The position numbers and the translations under genes are program-made. Below are positions 7,856 through 15,796 of a DNA stretch of 64,000 bases, piece by piece. Source of the DNA: Pseudoalteromonas sp. Scap06 (GTDB lineage: Bacteria > Pseudomonadota > Gammaproteobacteria > Enterobacterales > Alteromonadaceae); NCBI RefSeq assembly GCF_013394165.1, contig NZ_CP041330.1, forward strand, positions 62,001-126,000, in the 5' to 3' direction. The first letter of the stretch is position 1; each line of letters opens with the position of its first letter. The notes beneath the pieces are model-generated. The model did not search any database. It was not told where the DNA came from and worked only from the letters and a program-made list of their open reading frames with translations.

Positions 7856-10027
7856 ATGAAACACACTCCATTTGTTCTTACTTTTATATCCTTAGCTATT
7901 TTAGGGGGGTGTAATAAAGCCCCTGACGCTGAGCAATCAGCAAAGGTTGAAAATGTAGCTGCTCAAACCGAAGTCATGCCGCCGATTGCGAAGAAAGTGC
8001 CATATGAAATGACAATCCATGGCGATACTCGCATCGATAATTATTATTGGATGCGTGATGATGAGCGTAAAGCTCCTAAGGTAATTGGTTACCTTGAGGC
8101 TGAAAATGCTTACACAGATGAAATGCTTGCGCATACAAAAACGTTACAAACTTCGTTATTTGAAGAGCTAAAAGGGCGAATTCAAAAAGATGATGATTCA
8201 GTGCCAGTTAAAAAAGGTAACTATTATTATTCGTCGCAAACTCGCGGCGATAATGAGTATGCTACTTACTTACGCAGTAGTGATTTTGCAGGCACCGATC
8301 AAGAAGTTATTTTAGACGTAAATGAATTAGCTAAAGGCCATGACTATTTTGCGGTTAGTGGCCTAAATGTAAGCCCAAATGATAACTTAATGGCGTATGG
8401 TGAAGATACGGTGAGTCGCCGTGTTTACAATATAAAAATTAAAGATTTAAACACGGGCAAATTACTAGAAGACACGCTTGAAGGCACTAGTGGTTATGTT
8501 GTGTGGGCGAACGACAATAAAACTGTTTATTACATTAAAAAAGATGCGCAAACCTTACTCGGTTATCAAGTTTATCGTCATACGCTTGGTACATCACAAA
8601 GCGATGATGAGCTTGTATACGAAGAAAAAGATACGAGCTATTACACAGGTATGAGCAAGAGCAAAGACGGCTCAGAAATTTATATTTGGCATAGCAGTAC
8701 TGATGCATCGGGTTTATCAGTACTGAGTGCAAACGATGTAAATGCTAAGCCAAAGCGTTTAATTGAACGTGAAGCCAACCTTGAATACAGCATTTCAAAA
8801 TTAGGTAATACTTATTACATTGTGACTAATTTAAATGCGGTTAACTTTCAGCTTATGAAAGTTGATATTGATAAAGCCGGTGATAAAGCAAATTGGCAAA
8901 GTGTGATCCCTGCTCGCGAGGATATTAAACTCGAAGACGTTGAGTTATTTGATGACTACTTGGTATATCAACAACGTGAAATGGGTCAATCAACACTGAT
9001 TGCGCGTAATTTAACATCAGGCAAAGAGTTACCACTAAGCTTTAACGACAGTGCGTACACGATTAATGCGTACGGTAATAACGAATTAAACAGCGATACG
9101 CTACGTGTGTATTACACCAGTATGACGACACCGGGTTCATCTTATGATGTCAATTTGGCCACTGGCGAAAAAACATTATTAAAGCAACAAGCGGTATTAG
9201 GTGACTTTAACGCAGAAAACTACGCGTCTGAGCGTATTTTTGTTACAGCACGCGATGGCGTAAAAGTACCGGTGAGTTTGGTGTATCGAAAAGAGCTATT
9301 TAAAAAAGATGGCACTAACCCATTATTGCAATACGGCTATGGTTCGTATGGTGCAACAATGGATCCTAGTTTTTCTTCTGCACGATTAACGTTGCTTGAC
9401 CGTGGTTTTGTATTTGCAATTGCCCACGTACGTGGTTCGCAAATGTTAGGGCGCCCGTGGTACGAAGCGGGTAAATTACTCACTAAAAAGAACACGTTTA
9501 ACGACTTTGTAGATGTTACTAAGTCATTGGTAGCTCAAGGGTATGGCGATAAAGAGCAAATTTTTGCCCAAGGTGGCAGTGCTGGTGGTTTATTAATGGG
9601 CGCAGTGGCAAACCAAGCGCCTGAGCTATATAAAGGTATGGTGGCTGCGGTTCCATTTGTTGATGTGGTTACTACTATGCTTGATGAGACTATTCCGCTT
9701 ACAACTAACGAGTATGGTGAGTGGGGTAACCCTAACGAGAAAGAATATTACGATTATATGTTGTCGTATTCACCATACGATCAAGTTAGTAAACAAGACT
9801 ACCCTAATATGTTAGTAACAACAGGTTTGCACGACTCACAGGTTCAATATTTTGAGCCAGCAAAGTGGGTTGCAAAACTGCGTGACTACAAAACAGATGA
9901 TAATAAACTACTATTTAAAATAGACATGGAAGCCGGCCATGGCGGTGCGTCTGGTCGTTTTAAACGCTTAGAAGATGCCGCGTTAAATTATGCATTTATG
10001 CTTGATTTAGCCGGTATAAAAAAATAG
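7856..10027 (+). CDS. S9A prolyl oligopeptidase-family lipoprotein (oligopeptidase B-like)
   Basis: A 723-residue protein with a lipoprotein signal (lipobox ILGGC, then NKAPDAEQ), so probably membrane-anchored in the periplasm, unlike cytosolic PtrB. The N-terminal beta-propeller begins with the family signature HGDTRIDNYYWMRDDER. The alpha/beta-hydrolase domain carries the nucleophile Ser575 in GGSAGGLLMG, Asp660 in GLHDSQVQY and His695 in AGHGGASGR. GGSAGG is typical of oligopeptidase B, which cuts short peptides after basic residues. The family and triad are clear; Arg/Lys preference is inferred. It is a single-gene unit between terminators and fits the protein-degrading lifestyle suggested by its neighbours. 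Confidence 0.9.
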   Translation: MKHTPFVLTFISLAILGGCNKAPDAEQSAKVENVAAQTEVMPPIAKKVPYEMTIHGDTRIDNYYWMRDDERKAPKVIGYLEAENAYTDEMLAHTKTLQTSLFEELKGRIQKDDDSVPVKKGNYYYSSQTRGDNEYATYLRSSDFAGTDQEVILDVNELAKGHDYFAVSGLNVSPNDNLMAYGEDTVSRRVYNIKIKDLNTGKLLEDTLEGTSGYVVWANDNKTVYYIKKDAQTLLGYQVYRHTLGTSQSDDELVYEEKDTSYYTGMSKSKDGSEIYIWHSSTDASGLSVLSANDVNAKPKRLIEREANLEYSISKLGNTYYIVTNLNAVNFQLMKVDIDKAGDKANWQSVIPAREDIKLEDVELFDDYLVYQQREMGQSTLIARNLTSGKELPLSFNDSAYTINAYGNNELNSDTLRVYYTSMTTPGSSYDVNLATGEKTLLKQQAVLGDFNAENYASERIFVTARDGVKVPVSLVYRKELFKKDGTNPLLQYGYGSYGATMDPSFSSARLTLLDRGFVFAIAHVRGSQMLGRPWYEAGKLLTKKNTFNDFVDVTKSLVAQGYGDKEQIFAQGGSAGGLLMGAVANQAPELYKGMVAAVPFVDVVTTMLDETIPLTTNEYGEWGNPNEKEYYDYMLSYSPYDQVSKQDYPNMLVTTGLHDSQVQYFEPAKWVAKLRDYKTDDNKLLFKIDMEAGHGGASGRFKRLEDAALNYAFMLDLAGIKK

Positions 10028-10057
10028 CCACACCCAAATTCAACTAAGTAATGAGCC

Positions 10058-10088
10058 AAGGCGTAACGTTAAGTTACGCCTTTTTTTT
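10058..10088 (+). terminator. Rho-independent terminator overlapping the 3' end of the convergent kinase gene
   Basis: The stem AAGGCGTAAC / GTTACGCCTT with loop GTTAA is followed by six more T. It serves the S9 peptidase gene. On the other strand the stop codon of the histidine kinase (10071-10069) sits in the loop, and the downstream arm encodes its last residues. Confidence 0.9.
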
Positions 10089-11556
10089 GTGGCAAATTAA
10101 AGCTAAAAATAGTGCCTTTGCCTATCTCACTTTGAACATTTATTTCACTGTCCATAAGCTTTAATAGTCCACGACAAATAGCAAGCCCTAACCCACCTTG
10201 TTGACGGCCCGCTTTATTAGAATTACTAGCTTGGTAGTGGGGATCAAAAATAGCTTGTAACTCATCATGTTTAATACCAACTCCGGTATCCGAAACTTGC
10301 ACAAATAATTGATAGTGGTTACTTCGTCTTACGCTAACCTCAATACTGCCACCAAGGGGAGTATGCCTAATTGCATTATCGATTAAGTTACTTAAAACGC
10401 GCTCAAGTTTGGCTATGTCGGCGATGACAGGGAAGTCACAAATTTCTGGCTCAACCGATAAATTAATGCCTTTTTGTTGCGCAACAATACTAAACTTAGC
10501 AATACAATCGTAAATTAGCTCTCCTAGGTTAAATGTTTCTTTATTAATGTTTATTTGGCCATTTTCTAAGTGAGCAAGTTCAAAAATTTGCTCTATAAGT
10601 TGCTTTAGCTGTCCACAGTTATTTAATGAGACTTGCAAGTATTCTTGCTGTTCTTGTTTACTTAGTTTGTCACCTGACTGATTTAACACTTCTAAAAAAC
10701 CTTGTAGAGAGGCTAGTGGTGTTCGCAGATCATGGGAGAGGTGAGTAAGCAGCTCTTTACGTTGTTTATCACCTTGCTCAAGTGCTTTAAATTGCTCGTT
10801 TATACGCGTTATCATCGCTTGAATACTTCGACCTAGGCTGTGGACTTCGTTGCTTTTTTGATTTGAATAGTGACTTAGTTTTGTATCGGTTAGGCTATAG
10901 TTAGCAGCCTCAATATTGCTCACATCTTTTGCAAGACGTTGAATAGGGCTTGTGAAAAATCGCAGTAAAATAAGCATCGCAATAAATAAAAAAATGAGTG
11001 TTGAGCCAAGCCACATAGCAGCCACTAATAACGAGTCGTTACTTTTTATATTATTGAGTGAGGTGTCGTATGCCTCACCACCAATAATTATATATAAATA
11101 CCCTTGTAATGCATTGTTGTTAAATACAGGCGCCACAGAAAATATTTTTTGTTGCTGTGGGTCTCGTGGGTTATCACCATAAATAGGTGTTGTGTTTGGG
11201 TGGGCAATCAGCTTTTTTAGCGGCTCTAAATTAACGTGTGAGCGCTTTACTTTTCCGGGTTCTGCGGAGTAAGTCAATATTTTTCCGCGCTGGTCTACAA
11301 AGTAAAATTCAAAGGCAGGGCCTAACAGCATTAGAGTATGAAACAGGTTTTCAAGGGCTTCGTAATCGTATACGCCTTCTTTTATTAATGGATTGTCTTG
11401 TACTAAATGTTCAGCCAGTGCTAAATGTAAGTTTTGTTCGCCATGGTGTTTGGAGTTGAGTTCTAATTGTTTACTCCAGCTATAAACTAGCGCACAAATA
11501 AAACAAAAAATAACGGCTAACGACACTGCTAATTTTTGGTACAAAGAAAGTTTCAT
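10069..11556 (-). CDS. Sensor histidine kinase (HAMP, HisKA, HATPase_c)
   Basis: The start is placed at ATG 11556, 11 bases after the response-regulator stop and directly before a membrane helix; a longer frame to 11604 would overlap the regulator. The 495 residues run: first helix (AVSLAVIFCFICALVYSW), a periplasmic sensor of about 140 residues, a second helix (LGSTLIFLFIAMLILL), a HAMP linker, HisKA with phospho-acceptor His275 (LSHDLRTPLASL), and an ATPase domain with the N box (NLIDNAIRHT), G1 (VSDTGVGI) and G2 (GGLGLAICRG). It partners the upstream OmpR-type regulator. The signal is unknown; the periplasmic loop has no domain I can name. Its C-terminus is encoded within the terminator hairpin of the convergent gene. 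Confidence 0.9.
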   Translation of the reverse strand: MKLSLYQKLAVSLAVIFCFICALVYSWSKQLELNSKHHGEQNLHLALAEHLVQDNPLIKEGVYDYEALENLFHTLMLLGPAFEFYFVDQRGKILTYSAEPGKVKRSHVNLEPLKKLIAHPNTTPIYGDNPRDPQQQKIFSVAPVFNNNALQGYLYIIIGGEAYDTSLNNIKSNDSLLVAAMWLGSTLIFLFIAMLILLRFFTSPIQRLAKDVSNIEAANYSLTDTKLSHYSNQKSNEVHSLGRSIQAMITRINEQFKALEQGDKQRKELLTHLSHDLRTPLASLQGFLEVLNQSGDKLSKQEQQEYLQVSLNNCGQLKQLIEQIFELAHLENGQININKETFNLGELIYDCIAKFSIVAQQKGINLSVEPEICDFPVIADIAKLERVLSNLIDNAIRHTPLGGSIEVSVRRSNHYQLFVQVSDTGVGIKHDELQAIFDPHYQASNSNKAGRQQGGLGLAICRGLLKLMDSEINVQSEIGKGTIFSFNLPQKKGVT

Positions 11557-11566
11557 AATAAAAATC

Positions 11567-12295
11567 TTAATTAAGTTGGTTTGGGTTGAGTTTGTATCCC
11601 ACACCCCAAACGGTTTCTATAATGGGAGTTGGTTGATGTAATTCGAGCTTTGCGCGCAAGCGGTTAATATGCGAATTAACCGTATGTTCGTAGCCGCTGT
11701 GTTGGTACCCCCATACTTTATCGAGCAGTTGTTGGCGGCTAAAGACATGATTTGGGTGACGTGCAAAGTACACAAGCAAATCAAATTCGGTGGCGGTTAG
11801 GTTAATTGCCTGTTCAGCTAAGTACACTTGATGAGAGTCAAATTCAATGTGTAGCGAGCCAACATGAAGCGTTGTTTCGCCCTTAATCGTATTCTGGTTA
11901 GTATTTTGGCTCGCGAGCAATTGTGCTCTGTGTCGCAGTTGGGTTTTTACTCTGGCTTGTAGTTCACGTGCAAAAAAGGGTTTACAAATATAATCGTCGG
12001 CGCCCATTTCTAGGCCTATAACTCTGTCCATATCGCTACTTAGTGCTGTTAGTAAAATCACTGAGATAGTTGGATAGTGTTCTTTTATTTTACGACATAA
12101 ACTCAATCCATCCATTTGCGGAAGGTTTATATCCAGTAAAATAAGCCCGTAAGATTGTTTGGCTATTTTTTTCAAAGCCAGTTCAGCACTTACAACATGA
12201 TCCACATGTAAATTTAGCGATGTAAGCTGTGTGGTAATTAATTTACCAATTTCTCTGTCGTCTTCAACTATGAGTAACTTTTCATGGCGCATCAT
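11567..12295 (-). CDS. OmpR/PhoB-family response regulator
   Basis: 242 residues. The receiver domain has the acidic pair in IVEDDRE, the phospho-acceptor Asp55 in LLDINLPQMDG, a Thr in ILLTALSS and the conserved Lys in YICKPF. The C-terminal winged helix (about 140-235) includes ATEFDLLVYFARHP and YEHTVNSHINRLRAKLE, which is the OmpR/PhoB DNA-reading helix. It is phosphorylated by the kinase encoded 11 bases downstream. It lies downstream of two spondin-domain genes on the same strand, which may be both its operon partners and its targets. A hairpin at 12306-12332 separates it from them, so the two halves may be expressed at different levels. Confidence 0.93.
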   Translation of the reverse strand: MMRHEKLLIVEDDREIGKLITTQLTSLNLHVDHVVSAELALKKIAKQSYGLILLDINLPQMDGLSLCRKIKEHYPTISVILLTALSSDMDRVIGLEMGADDYICKPFFARELQARVKTQLRHRAQLLASQNTNQNTIKGETTLHVGSLHIEFDSHQVYLAEQAINLTATEFDLLVYFARHPNHVFSRQQLLDKVWGYQHSGYEHTVNSHINRLRAKLELHQPTPIIETVWGVGYKLNPNQLN

Positions 12296-12305
12296 TTATC
12301 CTCGT

Positions 12306-12332
12306 AAAAAAGGGGGGGCTTCCGTGCTCCCC
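12306..12332 (-). terminator. Hairpin with T-tract between spondin genes and the two-component genes (possible attenuator)
   Basis: On the minus strand, GGGGAGC pairs with GCCCCCC across an ACGGAA loop with one A-C mismatch, and is followed by six T. It lies inside what otherwise looks like one operon, so it may reduce read-through into the regulator-kinase pair. The mismatch weakens it. Confidence 0.6.
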
Positions 12333-12381
12333 AACTTCCCCATTAAAAGCTGGTATATCGAGGTTGATATTGATAAACGAA

Positions 12382-13104
12382 TTACTGAGTGCGGGTAATA
12401 ACCACTTTTGCTAATGGGTTATCAAATTTATGTTCAGGGCTAAGCACTGAGCCAGACAAACCATCTTCATTTGTAACTACACCTGGGTGTCTTGCTACAA
12501 AATTAACATCATCACGGGCTTCATTAAAACCTTCTCCGCCATCAGCAGGACCGGGTATCGTACCAGCTGCTTCTGTATTTGATTCAGTACCTGCATCATA
12601 AGCAACGGTAGTGCGAGTTAAAGAGTCGCCGACGGCTAATGAAGATACATCTAAAGCACTAAGACCGGTAAACCCATCATTTGTATTCACCATCATAGTG
12701 GCAAGCGACAACTTAAGTGCCTCAAGTGAGTCTGTGGTTAATGTAATCGTGGTATTAGCACCAGGTCCAACAGGACCTTCGCTTGATGCGTTGGCTATAG
12801 CGTTTTCTAATGCAAGCAGTTGGCTGTTATCGCCTCCTTCAGCTATTGCTTCTAATGCAATTGAGGCCGCATTGCCAATTTGCCAAAGAGTGCCTTCAGT
12901 ATGTGCAATAACAGCAATAGGCGATAGTGGCTGCCCCGCGGTTAAATTGCTGACGGTAACATCAAATGTATAGCTTACAGGCTCAGGAGTTGGCGGTGTG
13001 ACAACCTGAACAGGTTCGTTTCTGTCGTTATCGCCGCAGGCTGCAAGTGAGGCTGCAAGTGCAACAACCACGATGCTTTTTTTAAAGTTATTTAAAGATG
13101 CCAT
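12382..13104 (-). CDS. Spondin-domain lipoprotein
   Basis: 240 residues with a lipoprotein signal (SLAACGDNDRNE), then a Pro/Thr linker and one spondin_N-like domain (about 45-240). Family features are FDVTVSNLTAGQPLSPI, VIAHTEGTLWQIG, NTNDGFTGL, YDAGTESN and ARHPG, the last part ending VVITRTQ. Bacterial spondin-domain proteins are exported; eukaryotic spondin_N binds a metal ion and acts in adhesion, but the bacterial role is not established. It starts 10 bases after the stop of its paralogue, to which it is clearly related (shared NDGF, YDAGTE.N and HPG blocks). This gene is probably tethered to a membrane and the other free, so the pair could work as an anchored and a soluble version. Confidence 0.8.
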   Translation of the reverse strand: MASLNNFKKSIVVVALAASLAACGDNDRNEPVQVVTPPTPEPVSYTFDVTVSNLTAGQPLSPIAVIAHTEGTLWQIGNAASIALEAIAEGGDNSQLLALENAIANASSEGPVGPGANTTITLTTDSLEALKLSLATMMVNTNDGFTGLSALDVSSLAVGDSLTRTTVAYDAGTESNTEAAGTIPGPADGGEGFNEARDDVNFVARHPGVVTNEDGLSGSVLSPEHKFDNPLAKVVITRTQ

Positions 13105-13114
13105 GATAACGCTC

Positions 13115-13816
13115 CTACTTAACCGTAACGGTTAGCTTAGCTACTGGGTTTAACCATCTGTGAACCGTATTACTTAAATCGCTATTACCAGCGGTTAAAT
13201 CGTCGTCACCTAACGTGCCTGGATGAATATGTACGTTAATATTGCTATCGGTACTTGTTAAGCCAGCGCCGCCTGTGCCCGCGTCGCCACCTGGGGCTGC
13301 AGGAATACCTGGCGTACCCGGTGCACCTGAGCCATCGACAATGAGTTCATTATTGTGCTCAGTGCCTGCATCATATGCATTTAAGTAAACAGTATAAGTG
13401 CCTGCTTCGGTTGGGATTTTCCAGCTATCCAGGCCAACAAAGCCATCGTTTGTAGGCAGTAACATAGCGGTTACTGAGAGGTAGTCATTACCATCGGTTG
13501 TCATTAGTGTGGCCATGGTCGATGATGATGGCGCTAATAAGCCTCCTGCTGGGTTTGCAGCCATGTCGCTACCTGCTGCAGTAGCTTGTGCCATTAGTTC
13601 TGCAATGTTGCCACCTTCAGCCATTGTTTGTAATGCAGTAGAAGCTTCAGTTGCAACTTCAAAAAGCTTATCTTCGCTGTCGTGTGCTGTAACTAGCAGT
13701 GGGGTAAAGTGAATGCCTTGTGTTAGGTTGGTTATTGCTAGGTCTAACTCTGCAGCTATGGCTGACTGGCTAGCTACTGCTAAAAGAGTTGCAAGTGTAA
13801 ATGTTGAAGCTTTCAT
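13115..13816 (-). CDS. Spondin-domain secreted protein with collagen-like linker
   Basis: The start at ATG 13816 is chosen for its AGGAAAT ribosome site and because it opens with a Sec signal peptide (TFTLATLLAVASQSAIAA); a longer frame to 13879 adds a polar segment. The 233 residues form one spondin_N-like domain: LDLAITNLTQGIHFTPL, TNDGFVGLDSW, YDAGTEHNNE and HIHPG, ending AKLTVTVK. Inside it is a Gly-Pro-rich stretch (GAPGTPGIPAAPGG) with collagen-like triplets, which the downstream paralogue has only in reduced form (TIPGPADGGEG). It is the first gene of the probable operon spondin-spondin-regulator-kinase. No promoter could be assigned with confidence upstream. Confidence 0.8.
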   Translation of the reverse strand: MKASTFTLATLLAVASQSAIAAELDLAITNLTQGIHFTPLLVTAHDSEDKLFEVATEASTALQTMAEGGNIAELMAQATAAGSDMAANPAGGLLAPSSSTMATLMTTDGNDYLSVTAMLLPTNDGFVGLDSWKIPTEAGTYTVYLNAYDAGTEHNNELIVDGSGAPGTPGIPAAPGGDAGTGGAGLTSTDSNINVHIHPGTLGDDDLTAGNSDLSNTVHRWLNPVAKLTVTVK

Positions 13817-13999
13817 TTTTATTTCCTGTATGTGATGATTCGAGATAAGTATTGAACAATCGTCTCCAGAAACTCTCACAAACTTATCACTTTTTTATCA
13901 CAGAAATTTAGGTTGTGATTTTTTTACAAATAAATAGATAAGTGGTGTTATATACCTGTGTATAATTAAACCGGATTTTAAAAATTAAAGGATTGTGCT

Positions 14000-14365
14000 A
14001 TGGAAGAAAATCAAGAAATTAAAGTCGTTAATAAAGATGACCGAACTTGGGCAATGCTATGTCATTTAAGTGCATTAGCTGGGTTTATTGTGCCATTCGG
14101 CTCGGTGTTAGGCCCCCTTATTATTTGGCTAATTAAAAAAGATGAAATGCCTATAGTTGATATACATGGTAAAAAAGCGCTTAACTTTCAAATTACTATG
14201 GCTATAGCTTATTTTGTATGTTTTTTACTAATTTTTGCAGCTGTTGGTTTACTACTGTTACCTATGGTCGCTATCTTTTCATTTGTGATGGTGGTTATCG
14301 CAAGCGTAAAAGCCAACGATGGCAAAGAGTTTAATTATCCCCTTAGCTTAAATTTAATTAAATAA
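14000..14365 (+). CDS. DUF4870 (Tic20-like) small membrane protein
   Basis: 121 residues; the ATG has AAAGGA 7-8 bases upstream. After a polar N-terminus, DRTWAMLCHLSALAGFIVPFG begins a first helix, the typical DUF4870 opening. The segment LIIWLIKKDEMPIVDIHGKKALNFQ is the family signature, followed by two more helices (about 74-110). It is an inner-membrane protein of unknown function, sometimes compared with Tic20. It is monocistronic, with its own terminator 30 bases downstream. Confidence 0.88.
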   Translation: MEENQEIKVVNKDDRTWAMLCHLSALAGFIVPFGSVLGPLIIWLIKKDEMPIVDIHGKKALNFQITMAIAYFVCFLLIFAAVGLLLLPMVAIFSFVMVVIASVKANDGKEFNYPLSLNLIK

Positions 14366-14394
14366 GCGTTTTGATTTAAGTTAAAAAGTCGTTC

Positions 14395-14425
14395 AAACCC
14401 AGCTTAATGGCTGGGTTTAGTTTTT
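14395..14425 (+). terminator. Rho-independent terminator
   Basis: The stem AAACCCAGC / GCTGGGTTT with loop TTAATG is followed by AGTTTTT. It lies after the DUF4870 gene and 16 bases before the yqaA-like start. Confidence 0.87.
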
Positions 14426-14440
14426 AGTCATAAGGGAAAA

Positions 14441-14881
14441 ATGCTCTATATAACATTATTTTTTACAGCATTTATATCGGCTACGTTATTACCCAGCTCG
14501 TCTGAAGTATTGATGGGTGGGATGATAATGCAAGGTAATACTAACTTATGGCTAATTTGGTTTGCAGCAACCTTAGGCAATGTATTAGGCAGTTGTGTTA
14601 ATTATTGGCTTGGAACACAAGCATTACGCTTCAAAGATAAAAAATGGTTTCCAGTTTCTGAAAAAGGGCTTAAAAAAGCGCAAAAGCAGTTTAATAAATA
14701 TGGAGTATATAGCTTACTGTTTGCGTGGTTACCTATTGTTGGCGATCCACTAACTGTTATTGGCGGCGTGTTTAAAGTGCGCTTTAGTATGTTTTTAGTG
14801 CTAGTAACACTCGGCAAAGGGCTACGTTATTTAGCTGTAATAGCCCTTGCCGTTGGATTATTTGTGCCAGTCCAGAGTTAG
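14441..14881 (+). CDS. YqaA-like DedA/VTT-family membrane protein
   Basis: 146 residues, with AAGGGA 5 bases upstream of the start. It has about four hydrophobic helices. SATLLPSSSEVLMGGM resembles the re-entrant loop of the VTT/DedA family. GNVLGSCVNYWLG and a second re-entrant region, AWLPIVGDPLTVIGG, match E. coli YqaA. DedA-type proteins are linked to lipid transport and membrane homeostasis; the substrate of YqaA is not known. Its last 24 bases overlap the 3' end of the convergent folX gene. Confidence 0.85.
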   Translation: MLYITLFFTAFISATLLPSSSEVLMGGMIMQGNTNLWLIWFAATLGNVLGSCVNYWLGTQALRFKDKKWFPVSEKGLKKAQKQFNKYGVYSLLFAWLPIVGDPLTVIGGVFKVRFSMFLVLVTLGKGLRYLAVIALAVGLFVPVQS

Positions 14882-15214
14882 CGACACAGAGTCTGCAAAG
14901 CGCAGCGCATGAGGTTTATCCACTCGGGCTTTGGCATAATTTACACTTGGGTGCGAGTGGCAAACAGCAAGAATTTCAGCAACTAATTTTTCTAACAATA
15001 AAAAGTGACCCTGTTCAACTAAGCTAATTACTTCTTTAGTAATTACCTTGTAGTTAAGTGCTTGTTCTACTTCATCAGTTTCACAAGCTTGATCAGCCGG
15101 ATAATGAATTTCTAAATTAATGACTACATCTTGTTTTTTTTCACGTTCATCAGGATTAAAGCCAATAAACGTGCGTAGCCGTAAGTTAGTTACATTAATT
15201 ATTGCGTTTGCCAT
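14858..15214 (-). CDS. folX: Dihydroneopterin triphosphate 2'-epimerase
   Basis: 118 residues, the E. coli FolX length. IINVTNLRLRTFIG, VVINLEIHYPAD, ALNYKVITKEVI, LLLEKLVAEIL and HALRFADSVSLTLDW align closely with FolX rather than FolB. The enzyme epimerises dihydroneopterin triphosphate to dihydromonapterin triphosphate in the cytosol. Next to folE and folM on the same strand (3 bases after folE), it completes a tetrahydromonapterin pathway, whose product serves as a pterin cofactor, for example for phenylalanine hydroxylase in some Gammaproteobacteria. The stop lies within the 3' end of the convergent yqaA-like gene. Confidence 0.92.
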   Translation of the reverse strand: MANAIINVTNLRLRTFIGFNPDEREKKQDVVINLEIHYPADQACETDEVEQALNYKVITKEVISLVEQGHFLLLEKLVAEILAVCHSHPSVNYAKARVDKPHALRFADSVSLTLDWHK

Positions 15215-15217
15215 AGG

Positions 15218-15772
15218 TTATCCTTTGATCAGCTGTAAAAACTCATTACGTGTTTTCGGATCGGCTCTAAAGTTACCAAGCATAACCGAAGTACGCATAC
15301 TTGAGTTTTGCTTTTCCACGCCACGCATCATCATACACATGTGCTTTGCCTCAACAATGACGCCTACACCTTTGGCACCGGTTACTTCCTCAACCGCTTT
15401 GGCAATTTGATGGGTTAGCTGTTCTTGAATTTGAAAACGGCGAGAGAACATATCCACAATACGTGCAAACTTAGACAAACCTAACACTTTGCCATCAGGG
15501 ATATAAGCAATGTGACAGCGGCCAATAAACGGTAATAAGTGATGCTCACACATAGAGTAAAGCTCTATATCTTGTATCAACACCATATCGTCAGCATCTG
15601 AGGTAAATACTGCATTGTTAGTGATTTCGTTAAGCGTTTGGCGATAACCTTGAGTTAGGTACTCCATCGCTTTTGCAGCGCGTTTTGGAGTATCGAGCAA
15701 CCCTTCACGTTCTGCATCTTCACCGACTGCGGTTATAATTTTTTGATAGCTTTCTTTTAATTCGTTATGCAT
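15218..15772 (-). CDS. folE: GTP cyclohydrolase I
   Basis: 184 residues of the compact bacterial FolE type. It converts GTP to 7,8-dihydroneopterin triphosphate and formate, the first step of folate and pterin synthesis. Zinc ligands are Cys75 and His78 ([11 protein letters not shown]) and Cys146 ([11 protein letters not shown]). [20 protein letters not shown] and the MMMRGVEK segment are also diagnostic. It lies between folM (24 bases upstream) and folX (3 bases downstream). The clustering suggests that this copy feeds monapterin synthesis, while folate synthesis may share it. Confidence 0.97.
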   Translation of the reverse strand: MHNELKESYQKIITAVGEDAEREGLLDTPKRAAKAMEYLTQGYRQTLNEITNNAVFTSDADDMVLIQDIELYSMCEHHLLPFIGRCHIAYIPDGKVLGLSKFARIVDMFSRRFQIQEQLTHQIAKAVEEVTGAKGVGVIVEAKHMCMMMRGVEKQNSSMRTSVMLGNFRADPKTRNEFLQLIKG

Positions 15773-15796
15773 AAGTTTCTCGTTTATTTAGATGAC

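Noticed and set aside
12389..12973. Long open frames antisense to the spondin genes
   Set aside because: They have no ribosome sites and no recognisable domains; they are the by-product of codon bias on the opposite strand.
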